Shown here: positions 8,440-17,067 of the stretch, piece by piece
Layout: the number at the start of each line of letters is the position of its first letter
Numbering within the stretch: the first letter of the stretch is position 1
Source of the DNA: an uncultured Victivallaceae bacterium
GTDB lineage: Bacteria; Verrucomicrobiota; Lentisphaeria; Victivallales; Victivallaceae
NCBI GenBank assembly: GCA_944392655.1
Contig: CALXXL010000005.1
Location: forward strand, 62,001-126,000
Length of the DNA stretch: 64,000 nucleotides
Direction: 5' to 3'
Made by a program: the position numbers and the translations under genes
Notes under the pieces: model-generated
Told to the model about the DNA's origin: nothing
The model's database searches: none
The model's input: only the letters and a program-made list of their open reading frames with translations

Positions 8440-11400
8440 ATGCCTAAACGTGACGATTTGAAGAAAATTATGCTTATCGGTTCCGGCCCGATCGTGATCG
8501 GTCAGGCCTGCGAATTCGACTACTCCGGCGTACAGGCCTGCAAGGCTCTGCAGGAGGAGGGATATGAGGTCGTACTCGTAAACTCCAACCCTGCAACTAT
8601 TATGACCGACCCCGATTTCGCCGACCGTACATATATCGAACCTTTGACCAAGGATATCCTGCACGAAATTATACGCCGCGAACGGCCGGACGCTATCCTG
8701 CCCACCCTCGGAGGTCAGACCGCTCTCAACCTGGCTATGGAACTGCATGACGCCGGTATCCTTAAACGGTATCAGGTCGAACTCCTCGGCGCTAACGCCG
8801 ATTCCATCCGCCGGGCAGAGGATCGCGATATGTTTAAAAAGGCTATGCTCGAACTCGGACTCGATATGCCGGTATCAGGTTCCGCTCACACCATGGAGGA
8901 GGCTCGCAAAATCGCCGAGATGATCGGATCATGGCCCCTTATTATTCGCCCGGGTTTTACCCTCGGAGGTACCGGTGGAGGTATCGCTCACAATCCCGAT
9001 GAGTTCGATGCTATCGTCAGCCGCGGACTCGAAGCCAGCCGCAACTCCGAAGTGCTGATCGAAGAGTCGCTCCTAGGGTGGAAGGAGTTCGAACTCGAAG
9101 TAATGCGCGACAGCAAAGGAAATAGCGTCGTCATATGCTCCATCGAAAACCTCGACCCAATGGGCGTTCATACCGGCGACAGCATTACCGTTGCCCCAGC
9201 TCAGACCCTGACCGACCGCGAATATCAGCGCCTGCGCGACGGATCACTAGCCGTAATGGAGAAAATCGGCGTCGCTACCGGTGGGTCCAACGTTCAATGG
9301 GCCGTAAACCCCGATACCGGCAGAGTCATCATCATCGAAATGAATCCGCGGGTTTCACGCTCCAGCGCACTCGCCAGCAAAGCTACCGGGTTCCCAATCG
9401 CAAAAATCGCCGCTAAACTCGCCGTCGGATATACCCTCGACGAACTGCGCAACGATATCACCCGCGAAACCCCCGCGTGTTTTGAGCCGACTATCGACTA
9501 TGTGGTTACCAAAATTCCACGCTTCGCTTTCGAGAAGTTCCCCGCCGCTGACTCAACTCTGACCACTCAGATGAAGGCCGTCGGCGAAGTTATGGCTATC
9601 GGCAGAAATTTTAAAGAGTCTCTCCAGAAGGCTCTCCGCTCCCTCGAAACCGGAAGATACGGCTTCGGCGCCGACGGCAGAGGCAGCAAAATCCATAATA
9701 TGGACGACGAAACTCTAGCCGGGGAAATTAAACGGCCGAATGCGGAAAGAGTTTTCGTTATCTATGAGGCACTCAGACGCGGATGGGACGTCGAAAAAAT
9801 CCACTCGCTCTCCCAGATCGACCGCTGGTTCCTCCGCCATATGCACGAACTGGCACACTTCGAAGACGAAATTACCAAGGCCGGAAAACTCGAACAGTTT
9901 GCCGCCGATAAAGCCCTGTTCCGCCAGGCCAAAGAGTTCGGTTACGCTGACCGCCAGATCGCATACCTCCTCAATACCACCGAGGAAAAAGTGACCGCTA
10001 AACGGTTGGAACTGGGCATTACCCCGGTTTATGCACTCGTCGATACCTGCGCCGCTGAATTCGTCGCCTATACCCCGTACTACTACTCCACCTGGGGAAT
10101 GCAGGACGAGGCTCCGAAAAATTCCGGCAAAAAGAAGATTATGATCCTCGGCGGCGGTCCCAACCGCATCGGCCAGGGAATCGAATTCGACTACTGCTGC
10201 GTTCACGCTTCATTCGCACTGCGCGAGGCCGGATTCGAGACCATTATGGTCAACTCCAACCCGGAAACCGTTTCCACCGACTACGATACCAGCGATAAAC
10301 TCTATTTCGAACCCCTTACCCTCGAAGACGTGATGAATATCTACCGCCGCGAAGAGTGTATGGGCGTTATCGTTCAGTTCGGCGGGCAGACTCCGCTTAA
10401 CCTCGCGCTCAAACTCAAGGCCGCCGGCGCCAATGTCCTCGGTACTTCTCCCGAGCATATCGAGGCCGCCGAAGACCGCGACTTCTTTAAGCAGCTCGCC
10501 GAAAAACTCAATATCAAACAGCCGCCAAACGGCATCGCAACCAATGTCGACGAGGCGATCGAAATTGCCAACCGCATCGGATATCCCATCCTTATGCGGC
10601 CATCTTTTGTGCTCGGCGGGCGCGCTATGGTGATCGTTTACAAGGAAAAATATCTGCGCAAATATATGGATGAGGCGGTGTTTGTTTCCAACGACCGGCC
10701 AATTCTTATCGACCGCTTCCTCGAAGAGGCGGTGGAACTCGACGTGGACTGCATCGCCGACGGCGAAACTTCCACCATCGGCGCAATTATGGAACACGTT
10801 GAGCTCGCAGGTATTCACTCCGGCGACTCCGCATGTCAGATACCAACTGCATCACTCTCCAAAAAAGTGCTGGCTCAGGTACGCGCTCACGCCCATGCCC
10901 TCGCTAAAGAACTCAACGTGGTGGGTCTTATGAATATCCAGTTCGCGGTCAAAGACGAAGAGGTTTATATCCTCGAAGTCAATCCGCGCGCTTCACGCAC
11001 CGTGCCGTTCGTCAGCAAGGCAATCGGCGTGCCGTTAGCTAAAATGGCCGCACTCTGTATGGCCGGAAAAAAACTTAAAGAGCTTAATTTTACTCACGAA
11101 ATTATTCCGCCATACACCGTCTTCAAGGAAGCGGTATTCCCGTTTACCAAGTTCCCCGGCGTCGATATTGTCCTCAGCCCGGAAATGAAGTCTACCGGCG
11201 AAGTGATGGGTATCGACCTCTCCCCGGGGCTGGCTTATTTGAAATCACAGATCGCCGCAGGATCTGCTCTGCCGGACTCCGGTAATGTCTTTATCTCGCT
11301 GCGCGACGCCGACAAGGAGCCGGCAATCCCGTTCGCCAGGGAGATTCTGGAACTCGGTTTCAATATCTATTCCACCCGCGGAACATCTACTCTGTTCTAC

Positions 11401-11694
11401 AATAACGGCATTAAGACCAACGCCGTATTCCGGATCTCTCGTGGACGGCCGAATCTGCTGGATCTGCTCGCCGAACACCGCGTAGGATGGATTGTCAGTA
11501 CTCCGGAAACCAGCGCCGAATCTATGGTCGACGAAATCCAGATGCGCACCAAGGCCGTAGCTCACGGTATCCCCGTTACTACCACGCTCGACGGTATGGA
11601 GGCCGCCATCGAAGGGATGAAGGCATGCCGCGATACCGGCGGACGGCTGGAGGTTTGCAGTTTACAGGAGTTTCACCGTCACGTTCATCACTAG
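8440..11694 (+). CDS. carB: Carbamoyl-phosphate synthase large subunit
   Basis: Synthetase subunit of carbamoyl phosphate synthase, 1084 residues, the usual length. Two homologous ATP-grasp halves are seen, each starting with a nucleotide-binding-like motif ([21 protein letters not shown] near 10-30; [20 protein letters not shown] near 567-586), followed by a C-terminal methylglyoxal-synthase-like allosteric domain (about 945-1084), where UMP or ornithine binds in known enzymes. The start codon directly abuts the pyrG stop. A strong intrinsic terminator follows. Its partner carA is on the opposite strand 2 kb away. Confidence 0.97.
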   Translation: MPKRDDLKKIMLIGSGPIVIGQACEFDYSGVQACKALQEEGYEVVLVNSNPATIMTDPDFADRTYIEPLTKDILHEIIRRERPDAILPTLGGQTALNLAMELHDAGILKRYQVELLGANADSIRRAEDRDMFKKAMLELGLDMPVSGSAHTMEEARKIAEMIGSWPLIIRPGFTLGGTGGGIAHNPDEFDAIVSRGLEASRNSEVLIEESLLGWKEFELEVMRDSKGNSVVICSIENLDPMGVHTGDSITVAPAQTLTDREYQRLRDGSLAVMEKIGVATGGSNVQWAVNPDTGRVIIIEMNPRVSRSSALASKATGFPIAKIAAKLAVGYTLDELRNDITRETPACFEPTIDYVVTKIPRFAFEKFPAADSTLTTQMKAVGEVMAIGRNFKESLQKALRSLETGRYGFGADGRGSKIHNMDDETLAGEIKRPNAERVFVIYEALRRGWDVEKIHSLSQIDRWFLRHMHELAHFEDEITKAGKLEQFAADKALFRQAKEFGYADRQIAYLLNTTEEKVTAKRLELGITPVYALVDTCAAEFVAYTPYYYSTWGMQDEAPKNSGKKKIMILGGGPNRIGQGIEFDYCCVHASFALREAGFETIMVNSNPETVSTDYDTSDKLYFEPLTLEDVMNIYRREECMGVIVQFGGQTPLNLALKLKAAGANVLGTSPEHIEAAEDRDFFKQLAEKLNIKQPPNGIATNVDEAIEIANRIGYPILMRPSFVLGGRAMVIVYKEKYLRKYMDEAVFVSNDRPILIDRFLEEAVELDVDCIADGETSTIGAIMEHVELAGIHSGDSACQIPTASLSKKVLAQVRAHAHALAKELNVVGLMNIQFAVKDEEVYILEVNPRASRTVPFVSKAIGVPLAKMAALCMAGKKLKELNFTHEIIPPYTVFKEAVFPFTKFPGVDIVLSPEMKSTGEVMGIDLSPGLAYLKSQIAAGSALPDSGNVFISLRDADKEPAIPFAREILELGFNIYSTRGTSTLFYNNGIKTNAVFRISRGRPNLLDLLAEHRVGWIVSTPETSAESMVDEIQMRTKAVAHGIPVTTTLDGMEAAIEGMKACRDTGGRLEVCSLQEFHRHVHH

Positions 11695-11703
11695 ACGGAA
11701 GAT

Positions 11704-11739
11704 AAAAAAACGCCGGGAGTTTTCCCGGCGTTTTTTTTT
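11704..11739. terminator. Strong intrinsic terminator after carB
   Basis: CGCCGGGA (11711-11718) pairs with TCCCGGCG (11723-11730) around a GTTT loop, with seven A before and nine T after. It serves pyrG-carB and also the convergent lipoprotein cluster. Confidence 0.93.
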
Positions 11740-11757
11740 ACTTGTCTATGTAATGTT

Positions 11758-12771
11758 TTACTCTGTCACTCCTTCGGGGGAGGGGGCTTCGCTTACGGTC
11801 TGCTCCGCATCAGCCGCCGGAACATCTTCTTCAGCAGCCATAGACGCCGCAATCATTTCTGCCTGGATGGCTTCAAGATGCGGCTTCAACGCTTCCGCCA
11901 GCTTTTCCAGCGTTGCACGGTCAAGTTCAAATGAGACTTTCAATGTATCACTACCCTGCGGTTCGACCTTCATCGCCGTGGTCAGCTTATTCGCCAGATC
12001 AGGATCGTTCGGGAAGTACTGCATGACCATGCCACCCAGTATCATCTGCGTCATGCCGATACCTGACTGAATCTCGGCCATCCTGGACGGAGAGAATATG
12101 TCCATATTGAAAACCATCTTATCCGCCGTGGCATTGAATTTTAAGTCAAATGATTCGGTGCCCTGTGCGGCATAGGCGTAAACCAACGCATTATCAAGAC
12201 CGGATTTCAGGCGTTTCTTCTGATCCTTGCTCAAGCCAATCTGATCCGCCGGAAGTGCACGGTAATTGTCCAGCGAGGCAGCATCGGTAAACAGGAAGAT
12301 GTTCGGCGCAAGATTGAGAATGAACGCTTCATCATAAATAGATAGGACTTCAGTGCCGTCTTCAAGTGTGCTTTTGGTGATTGCTGCTTTGATTTCCGCC
12401 AGCTCTTCTTCCGGAATGTCCGGTATCATGTTTATAGTTTTTTCCAATTCCACTGAAAGCTGATCCAGGTCAGCCGTGCTCGAGCAATAGAGATATATAT
12501 AATTCGTACCATTGTTGTTTAGTGTTATCAGCATTTCAGCATCGACATCGGCAAAAATCTTCCCGGTATTCTCCTGCCCCATAGCCGTACTGAGATCGTT
12601 GAACAGCGGAGACCGGTCTATCTCGGAAAGTTTTACATACACTACTCCCGGAGAGGACGACGGCACATAGGACGCCAGCTTGTCCACCGTCGAATCCCCG
12701 CACCCGGCAAACAGCATTGCCAGCCCGCAAAGGAAGGCGGAAAAGATTGATGTTTTTGTGAAAAATTTCAT
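11758..12771 (-). CDS. Exported lipoprotein of a four-member tandem family (copy 1)
   Basis: Protein of 337 residues with a lipoprotein signal peptide; the lipobox is LFAGC with Cys24. The mature part begins with a segment such as VDKLASYVPSSSPGVVYVKLSEI that is shared in pattern with the next three genes (a DYVP/SYVP motif followed by a beta strand and the phrase K[LI]SE). The C-terminus is acidic and Ala/Pro-rich. No enzymatic motif is recognised. It is probably a membrane-anchored protein on the periplasmic side. The start is supported by AAAGGAG nine bases upstream. Base composition is like the neighbours. The family is unknown to me; it may be lineage-restricted. Confidence 0.8.
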   Translation of the reverse strand: MKFFTKTSIFSAFLCGLAMLFAGCGDSTVDKLASYVPSSSPGVVYVKLSEIDRSPLFNDLSTAMGQENTGKIFADVDAEMLITLNNNGTNYIYLYCSSTADLDQLSVELEKTINMIPDIPEEELAEIKAAITKSTLEDGTEVLSIYDEAFILNLAPNIFLFTDAASLDNYRALPADQIGLSKDQKKRLKSGLDNALVYAYAAQGTESFDLKFNATADKMVFNMDIFSPSRMAEIQSGIGMTQMILGGMVMQYFPNDPDLANKLTTAMKVEPQGSDTLKVSFELDRATLEKLAEALKPHLEAIQAEMIAASMAAEEDVPAADAEQTVSEAPSPEGVTE

Positions 12772-12794
12772 CCCTATACTCCTTTCAATATTTA
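12704..12794. repeat. 91-base 5'-end repeat, copy A (partner 13834-13924)
   Basis: The signal-peptide codons and ribosome-binding region of the gene starting at 12771 are about 87 percent identical, without gaps, to those of the gene starting at 13901 (offset 1130 bases). The bodies of the two genes are much more diverged. Confidence 0.85.
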
Positions 12795-12812
12795 TTAACA
12801 GTTGGGATTTTT

Positions 12813-13901
12813 TTATTGTTGAGTTGAAGATGTATCATCAGCCGGAGCCGGTTCTTCCTCTATTATCAGATCATTCGCAGGCAGGTATTTCATTTTGCCC
12901 ATAAGACCGGACAATTTCTTATTTATATCATTCTCTGAGCGTTCGCGCAAAAATTCAATCATCTCTTTCAGCTGACTTTTAGTCAGAACAAGCGAAGCTG
13001 ACACCTCATCCAACCCCTTCTGTTCAAAATTGAACGCCTTTAACAGGCTGTTGGCCAGATCCTGATCATCTGAAAACTGTTCCATTACCTGCATACCCCA
13101 GAGGCCCTGCACCATGTAGATTGCAGAAATAATCTGCGCCATATCTGTTGATGAGATTATTTTTGCTTTTAAATACAACTCATCCGCAGTCGAGATACCG
13201 GAAAGATAGTCGATGGTAATGTTTTCAATGTCTATTCCGGCATAAGCCAGCAGGTCGGAATGTCCATTCAGCAGCACACTGTACCGGGATTCCGGTAAAC
13301 CAACCGCTTCTTCCGGAAGTAAACGGTATTGGGACAGATAGTCGCTGGTGGTTATAATAAAAATGTGCGGATCGGGATTGATTATTATTAGAGTTTTTCT
13401 TTCCGGAGTCTCCGCTTTTAACGTGATAAGCGCCTCCGTGCCGTCATCCAGCGTAATCTTGCCTATAACCGTTCGCAGGTCCGCGTCAACCACTTCTTCG
13501 CTCTTATTGGTAAGTTTTACAGCAGTTTTCACCAGCTCTTCCATCAACTCATCAAGATTCGCCGCATTTGAGCTGTACAGAAATAGATAGCTGCCCAGGG
13601 GCGGATCGGGATTTTCAATGTCGAACGACGCCATGAACCTTAAGTCGCCATCCCAAACGCCAATTAATTCGTTTTCAGGTTTCTTGATTAATAGCGTGTC
13701 TGCCAGTTCACGGAACAGCGGAGCATTGATTGCACCGGAAATATTCCCATAGATCACCACTTGATTCGACAAAGGTATATAGGAGGACAGCTTTTCAATT
13801 ACCGGATCCCGCCCCTTTTCCTCTTCACCGCAGCCGGCAAACAGCATTGCCAGCCCGCAAAGGCAGGCAAAATAAATTGACGCTTTTGAGAAAAATTTCA
13901 T
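12813..13901 (-). CDS. Exported lipoprotein of a four-member tandem family (copy 2)
   Basis: Protein of 362 residues whose signal peptide is nearly identical to that of copy 1, with the same LFAGC lipobox. It continues with a SYIPLSNQVVIYGNISG segment equivalent to the VVYVKLSE segment of copy 1, then a mixed alpha/beta body, and ends in an acidic Pro-rich tail. It lies 41 bases upstream of copy 1 in the same direction, so an operon is likely. Function unknown. The near identity of the 5' ends against the divergence of the bodies points to a duplication with later recombination at the 5' end. Confidence 0.8.
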   Translation of the reverse strand: MKFFSKASIYFACLCGLAMLFAGCGEEEKGRDPVIEKLSSYIPLSNQVVIYGNISGAINAPLFRELADTLLIKKPENELIGVWDGDLRFMASFDIENPDPPLGSYLFLYSSNAANLDELMEELVKTAVKLTNKSEEVVDADLRTVIGKITLDDGTEALITLKAETPERKTLIIINPDPHIFIITTSDYLSQYRLLPEEAVGLPESRYSVLLNGHSDLLAYAGIDIENITIDYLSGISTADELYLKAKIISSTDMAQIISAIYMVQGLWGMQVMEQFSDDQDLANSLLKAFNFEQKGLDEVSASLVLTKSQLKEMIEFLRERSENDINKKLSGLMGKMKYLPANDLIIEEEPAPADDTSSTQQ

Positions 13902-13924
13902 TCCTATACTCCTTTCAGGATTTA
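13834..13924. repeat. 91-base 5'-end repeat, copy B (partner 12704-12794)
   Basis: Contains the ribosome-binding site, start codon and signal-peptide codons of the 362-residue lipoprotein; matches copy A without gaps at about 87 percent. Confidence 0.85.
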
Positions 13925-13928
13925 ATTC

Positions 13929-14849
13929 TTACCGCGTTGAAGCCGCGCCGGCCGGTGAGCCGGTTAGCGCACCAAGCGAGCCGCCTTGCAACAGCTGATT
14001 GATATCAGGCGGATTGGCCGTCAGCTCTTTGATCAGTTCCGCCGGAAATTCAAAAGTAAGATTGAAGGTCTCTTCATCCGTAAAACCGCACTTCAACGCA
14101 GATCCCAACTGGGTCGCAAGGGCAGAATTGTCCGGATACAGCTGCATCGCTACCATGTTCCAGAGCAACGAGAAGGTCATTACCACCTGACCCTGTTCCT
14201 CCGGCTTCATGACCAGTGGATAGACGTTCAGGTCAAACAGCAAAGCATCAGCCGGAGTCATCGCACATTTGAGGGTGAAATTAGAATTGTCGCTTTCGCC
14301 CACGACATAGACGAGCGCATCTTTTGTATTGCTCCGCAACTCATTGCGCAAAGATGACGGCAGACCAAGCTTCGACGGGGTAAGCGCACGGTACGCTGTA
14401 ATCGATGACTCATTCTGACCCAGAGCGAAAAGATTGTCGCTCAACTGCCAGACTATAATGTCATCCGATATCGCAACCGGAGTTCCGGAGAGGTCGCTCA
14501 AAACAAACTGTCCCGCTTCCCAATTGCGGTTGGCTCGTTCAACAAATTCCGGCAGCGTGGCAATGTCAGCCGCGTAAACAATACCGCCCCATTCTCCAGG
14601 AAGCGCATCCGACCCGAATATGAACATCTCCGTATCTGCCCAAACCTGTTTCGCCTCCGCCGTATCCGCGGTATCCAGAAGAAAAGCGCTCCAGTCCGCA
14701 TTCAGCATTTCTGATAATTTAAAATATCCGGTAAATTGGGTCTCCCGGGGAACATAGTCAGCCATCGTATCAAAACTGTCCGCCATAACCGGAAAACTTA
14801 ATGCCAGAATAACGGCAAATAACAGCATAATCAATTTGGTTTTACGCAT
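13929..14849 (-). CDS. Exported protein of the tandem family (copy 3)
   Basis: Protein of 306 residues with an ordinary secretory signal peptide (hydrophobic 5-22, cleavage likely after VMA), not a lipobox. The mature N-terminus, DTMADYVPRETQFTGYFKLSEM, is the clearest form of the family motif. The end is Ala/Gly/Ser-rich. AAGGAG is placed eight bases before the ATG, and a promoter-like sequence lies further upstream (14901-14929). No catalytic motif is recognised; likely periplasmic and of the same unknown family as its neighbours. Confidence 0.8.
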   Translation of the reverse strand: MRKTKLIMLLFAVILALSFPVMADSFDTMADYVPRETQFTGYFKLSEMLNADWSAFLLDTADTAEAKQVWADTEMFIFGSDALPGEWGGIVYAADIATLPEFVERANRNWEAGQFVLSDLSGTPVAISDDIIVWQLSDNLFALGQNESSITAYRALTPSKLGLPSSLRNELRSNTKDALVYVVGESDNSNFTLKCAMTPADALLFDLNVYPLVMKPEEQGQVVMTFSLLWNMVAMQLYPDNSALATQLGSALKCGFTDEETFNLTFEFPAELIKELTANPPDINQLLQGGSLGALTGSPAGAASTR

Positions 14850-14900
14850 AAAAAAACTCCTTGTATTTAAAATTTAAAATTAGACCTTTTTAATGATAAG

Positions 14901-14929
14901 AAAATAATACCGTACCGGCATTTAGTCAA
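14901..14929 (-). promoter_or_regulatory. Putative promoter for copies 3-1 of the tandem family
   Basis: Minus strand TTGACT (14924-14929), 17 bases, TATTTT (14901-14906). It lies about 50 bases before the start codon of copy 3. Confidence 0.5.
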
Positions 14930-14999
14930 TCTCCGTGAAATAAACACCGGATTCTTTTTAAGGAAATATTACCGCTTTTACACTCCTGGTTATTATAAA

Positions 15000-15884
15000 C
15001 TATTCCAGCACTTCAGACGGAGCTGCCCCGAAAAGTTCGGCCAGATTATTGAAGGAAGGCGGAGTTGCCCGCAACTCCTGCAATAACGACAACGGCAACT
15101 CAAAAGTCAGCGCCAGACCGACCTCTTCAACATAGCCGAATCTTAATATGGCATTCAGACGCTTCGCAAGATCGGGATTCTCCGGATACAGCAGCGCAGA
15201 TATTAATCTCCACTGCTCCGTATAAAACGCCTGCGCCTGCGCCGCGCTGTTCCGCGAAGCCTGCAAATCGGTTAAAGTAAAATATATGACGTTATCCGGA
15301 GATATTGTCAGGGTAAGATCAAGCACGGGATAGTCCGCCTCAATATGAAGACAGCCGAGTTTCTCTTCTATACCGGTAAGAAGCATTTCATAATCTTCCG
15401 CATTTAAGCCGAGATCCGTATCCGTAAGACGATCGTATTCGGGCCAAGCCGGTATAGCCGTACAATAAAATATGTGCGGAGCCAGCTGGACGAAGACAGC
15501 CTTGGCGGTTATCGCCAGCGGACGGTCGCCAAACCGGTCATCCGGGGGTAGCAGATAGTTAAATGAGGGAAACACCGCTTTGAGCGTTTGCATCAACCCC
15601 TCCAGTGAGGAGGCGCCACCGGCATAAAGAATTATTCCTGTACACATGCCATCAAAGACAATCGCCTCCGTATCAAAATCGGTCAGGACGGATAATGCCG
15701 CCGCATCAGCATCCTTCAGCAACGTCCGGCACACTTCCGTTTGCAGTAGCTCAGATATTTTTATGTACCCCAAAACATGCGGACGCTCCGGTACATATTT
15801 TGCCAGCTCCCCAAGATGACCGGCAAACAGATTCATCGCGGTAAAACAGAAAAATAACACCGGCAATAATATCTTTTTAACCAT
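15000..15884 (-). CDS. Exported protein of the tandem family (copy 4)
   Basis: About 294 residues from the ATG at 15884, which has GGGGAT upstream and gives a proper signal peptide (KKILLPVLFFCFTAMNLFAG). A longer reading frame to 15965 only adds a non-coding-looking segment that covers the promoter. The mature part starts LGELAKYVPERPHVLGYIKISEL, the family motif again. The conserved end segment SLLQELRATPPSFNNL resembles copy 3 (KELTANPPDINQL), showing that copies 3 and 4 are closest. Function unknown. It is separated from copy 3 by about 150 AT-rich bases and has its own promoter. Confidence 0.78.
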   Translation of the reverse strand: MVKKILLPVLFFCFTAMNLFAGHLGELAKYVPERPHVLGYIKISELLQTEVCRTLLKDADAAALSVLTDFDTEAIVFDGMCTGIILYAGGASSLEGLMQTLKAVFPSFNYLLPPDDRFGDRPLAITAKAVFVQLAPHIFYCTAIPAWPEYDRLTDTDLGLNAEDYEMLLTGIEEKLGCLHIEADYPVLDLTLTISPDNVIYFTLTDLQASRNSAAQAQAFYTEQWRLISALLYPENPDLAKRLNAILRFGYVEEVGLALTFELPLSLLQELRATPPSFNNLAELFGAAPSEVLE

Positions 15885-15908
15885 AACTGTAAATCCCCAT
15901 CCGCAATA

Positions 15909-15937
15909 ATTATAAAGTAAAACGACTTTATTGAAAA
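15909..15937 (-). promoter_or_regulatory. Putative promoter of copy 4
   Basis: Minus strand TTTTCA (15932-15937), 17 bases, consensus TATAAT (15909-15914), 24 bases upstream of the chosen start codon. Confidence 0.5.
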
Positions 15938-16073
15938 AGATAATACAAATAAATAATTTAGTCAATAGCCTGAATCAAAATAGGACAATTTTTTCCGGAA
16001 ATATTGCCAGGTTATTGCAAAATAACTCGAACAGAGCTAATGTAATTGGAAATTTTTTAATGAGGATGATAAT

Positions 16074-16451
16074 ATGAAAATTCTGATGCTCGCAGGTATT
16101 GCCGGTTTTTTCGGAACAATTTTGCGCTTTATCTTAACCAGATATGTTAATCACGCTCTTCCGGGATTCCCGTGGGGAACACTGATTGTTAACGTGGCCG
16201 GGGCTTTTATCGCCGGGTTCCTTTTTGTCTACTGCCGCGCCAAATTTCAGGCCTACGAGGAGTATTTCCCCGTCATATTTATCGGATTCCTCGGCGCATT
16301 CACCACTTTCAGTACTTTCGCGTTGGAAAGCGCAAGATTATGCGCCGACGCCCAATATATGCGATTTGTATACAATATTATATTGCAGAACGTTCTCGGG
16401 ATCGCCGCCGCCGGCGGAGGTCTTGCTCTCGCTAAACTTATGTGGCGATGA
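16074..16451 (+). CDS. crcB: Fluoride exporter, CrcB/Fluc family
   Basis: Small dual-topology membrane channel that exports fluoride. At 125 residues it has four hydrophobic segments and the family signatures: a GIAGFFGTILRF-type N-terminus, GTLIVNVAGAF and the pore/sodium-site segment GFLGAFTTFSTF. No fluoride (crcB) riboswitch is recognisable in the 100 bases upstream. It stands alone between the exported-protein cluster and a MarR-MATE pair and has its own terminator. Confidence 0.94.
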   Translation: MKILMLAGIAGFFGTILRFILTRYVNHALPGFPWGTLIVNVAGAFIAGFLFVYCRAKFQAYEEYFPVIFIGFLGAFTTFSTFALESARLCADAQYMRFVYNIILQNVLGIAAAGGGLALAKLMWR

Positions 16452-16474
16452 GCCAATCCTGAATACACCACAAA

Positions 16475-16508
16475 CCCGGATACCTGACGGTTCCGGGATT
16501 TTTTTTTT
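16475..16508 (+). terminator. Intrinsic terminator after crcB
   Basis: CCCGGA (16475-16480) pairs with TCCGGG (16492-16497) and is followed by a run of T. Confidence 0.75.
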
Positions 16509-16531
16509 ATCCCCAAATTAGATTTTTTAAG

Positions 16532-16579
16532 TTGCAAAAAATAATTTAGAAGCTATATTATTTAGCATTTAAATTAAAT
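16532..16579 (+). promoter_or_regulatory. Promoter of the MarR-MATE operon with palindromes
   Basis: TTGCAA (16532-16537), 16 bases, TATATT (16554-16559). GCTA...TAGC (16552-16566) overlaps the -10 box, and the perfect palindrome ATTTAA-A-TTAAAT (16567-16579) lies around the expected transcription start, both fitting operators for the MarR protein encoded next. Confidence 0.55.
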
Positions 16580-16590
16580 GAGAGGGAAAT

Positions 16591-17067
16591 ATGATTGACG
16601 GGGAAGCTATCTGGATAAAACTCTTTCACCTTACCGATATCTTGCGCGAAATGCACGATAACAGCAATTGCAGAGCCGATACGCCACCACTACATACCAC
16701 CCTGGCTCAGGCCAAAGTGATGGGGACTATTCTGTGGGGACCGGACGAGGGATGTTCCATCAAGGAGATCGCGGAGAAATTGCATATTACCAGCGGGGCA
16801 GTTTCTCAAATCGTCGATAAGGTGGTTCACGAAGGACTGGTCGAGAGAATCGCCGATGCCAACGACCGCAGAAGCGTTAAAGTTACTCTGTCCGCACAGG
16901 GCAGAGCTCTGCATGAACGGCTGAACCGCTATTTCGAACAGGCAACCAGCCAGTTGATGGCCGGAATTCCTCAGGAGAAAATCAATGTCTTTAATGAAGT
17001 GCTTGAACATATGATCAACGCAGAAAAACAAATTAATCAATCGAAAAAAACGGAGCCGGAAAAATGA
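16591..17067 (+). CDS. MarR-family transcriptional regulator
   Basis: Winged-helix regulator of 158 residues. The DNA-recognition helix region SGAVSQIVDKV and the wing DANDRRSVKV are clear, with helices at both ends for dimerisation. Its stop overlaps the start of the MATE transporter by four bases (ATGA), so it most likely controls its own operon in response to a drug or metabolite exported by that pump. Palindromes in the promoter fit autorepression. The ligand is unknown. Confidence 0.9.
   Translation: MIDGEAIWIKLFHLTDILREMHDNSNCRADTPPLHTTLAQAKVMGTILWGPDEGCSIKEIAEKLHITSGAVSQIVDKVVHEGLVERIADANDRRSVKVTLSAQGRALHERLNRYFEQATSQLMAGIPQEKINVFNEVLEHMINAEKQINQSKKTEPEK

Noticed and set aside
15966-16073. 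Possible fluoride riboswitch upstream of crcB
   Set aside because: The region is AT-rich, and none of the conserved crcB-motif segments can be found on the plus strand.
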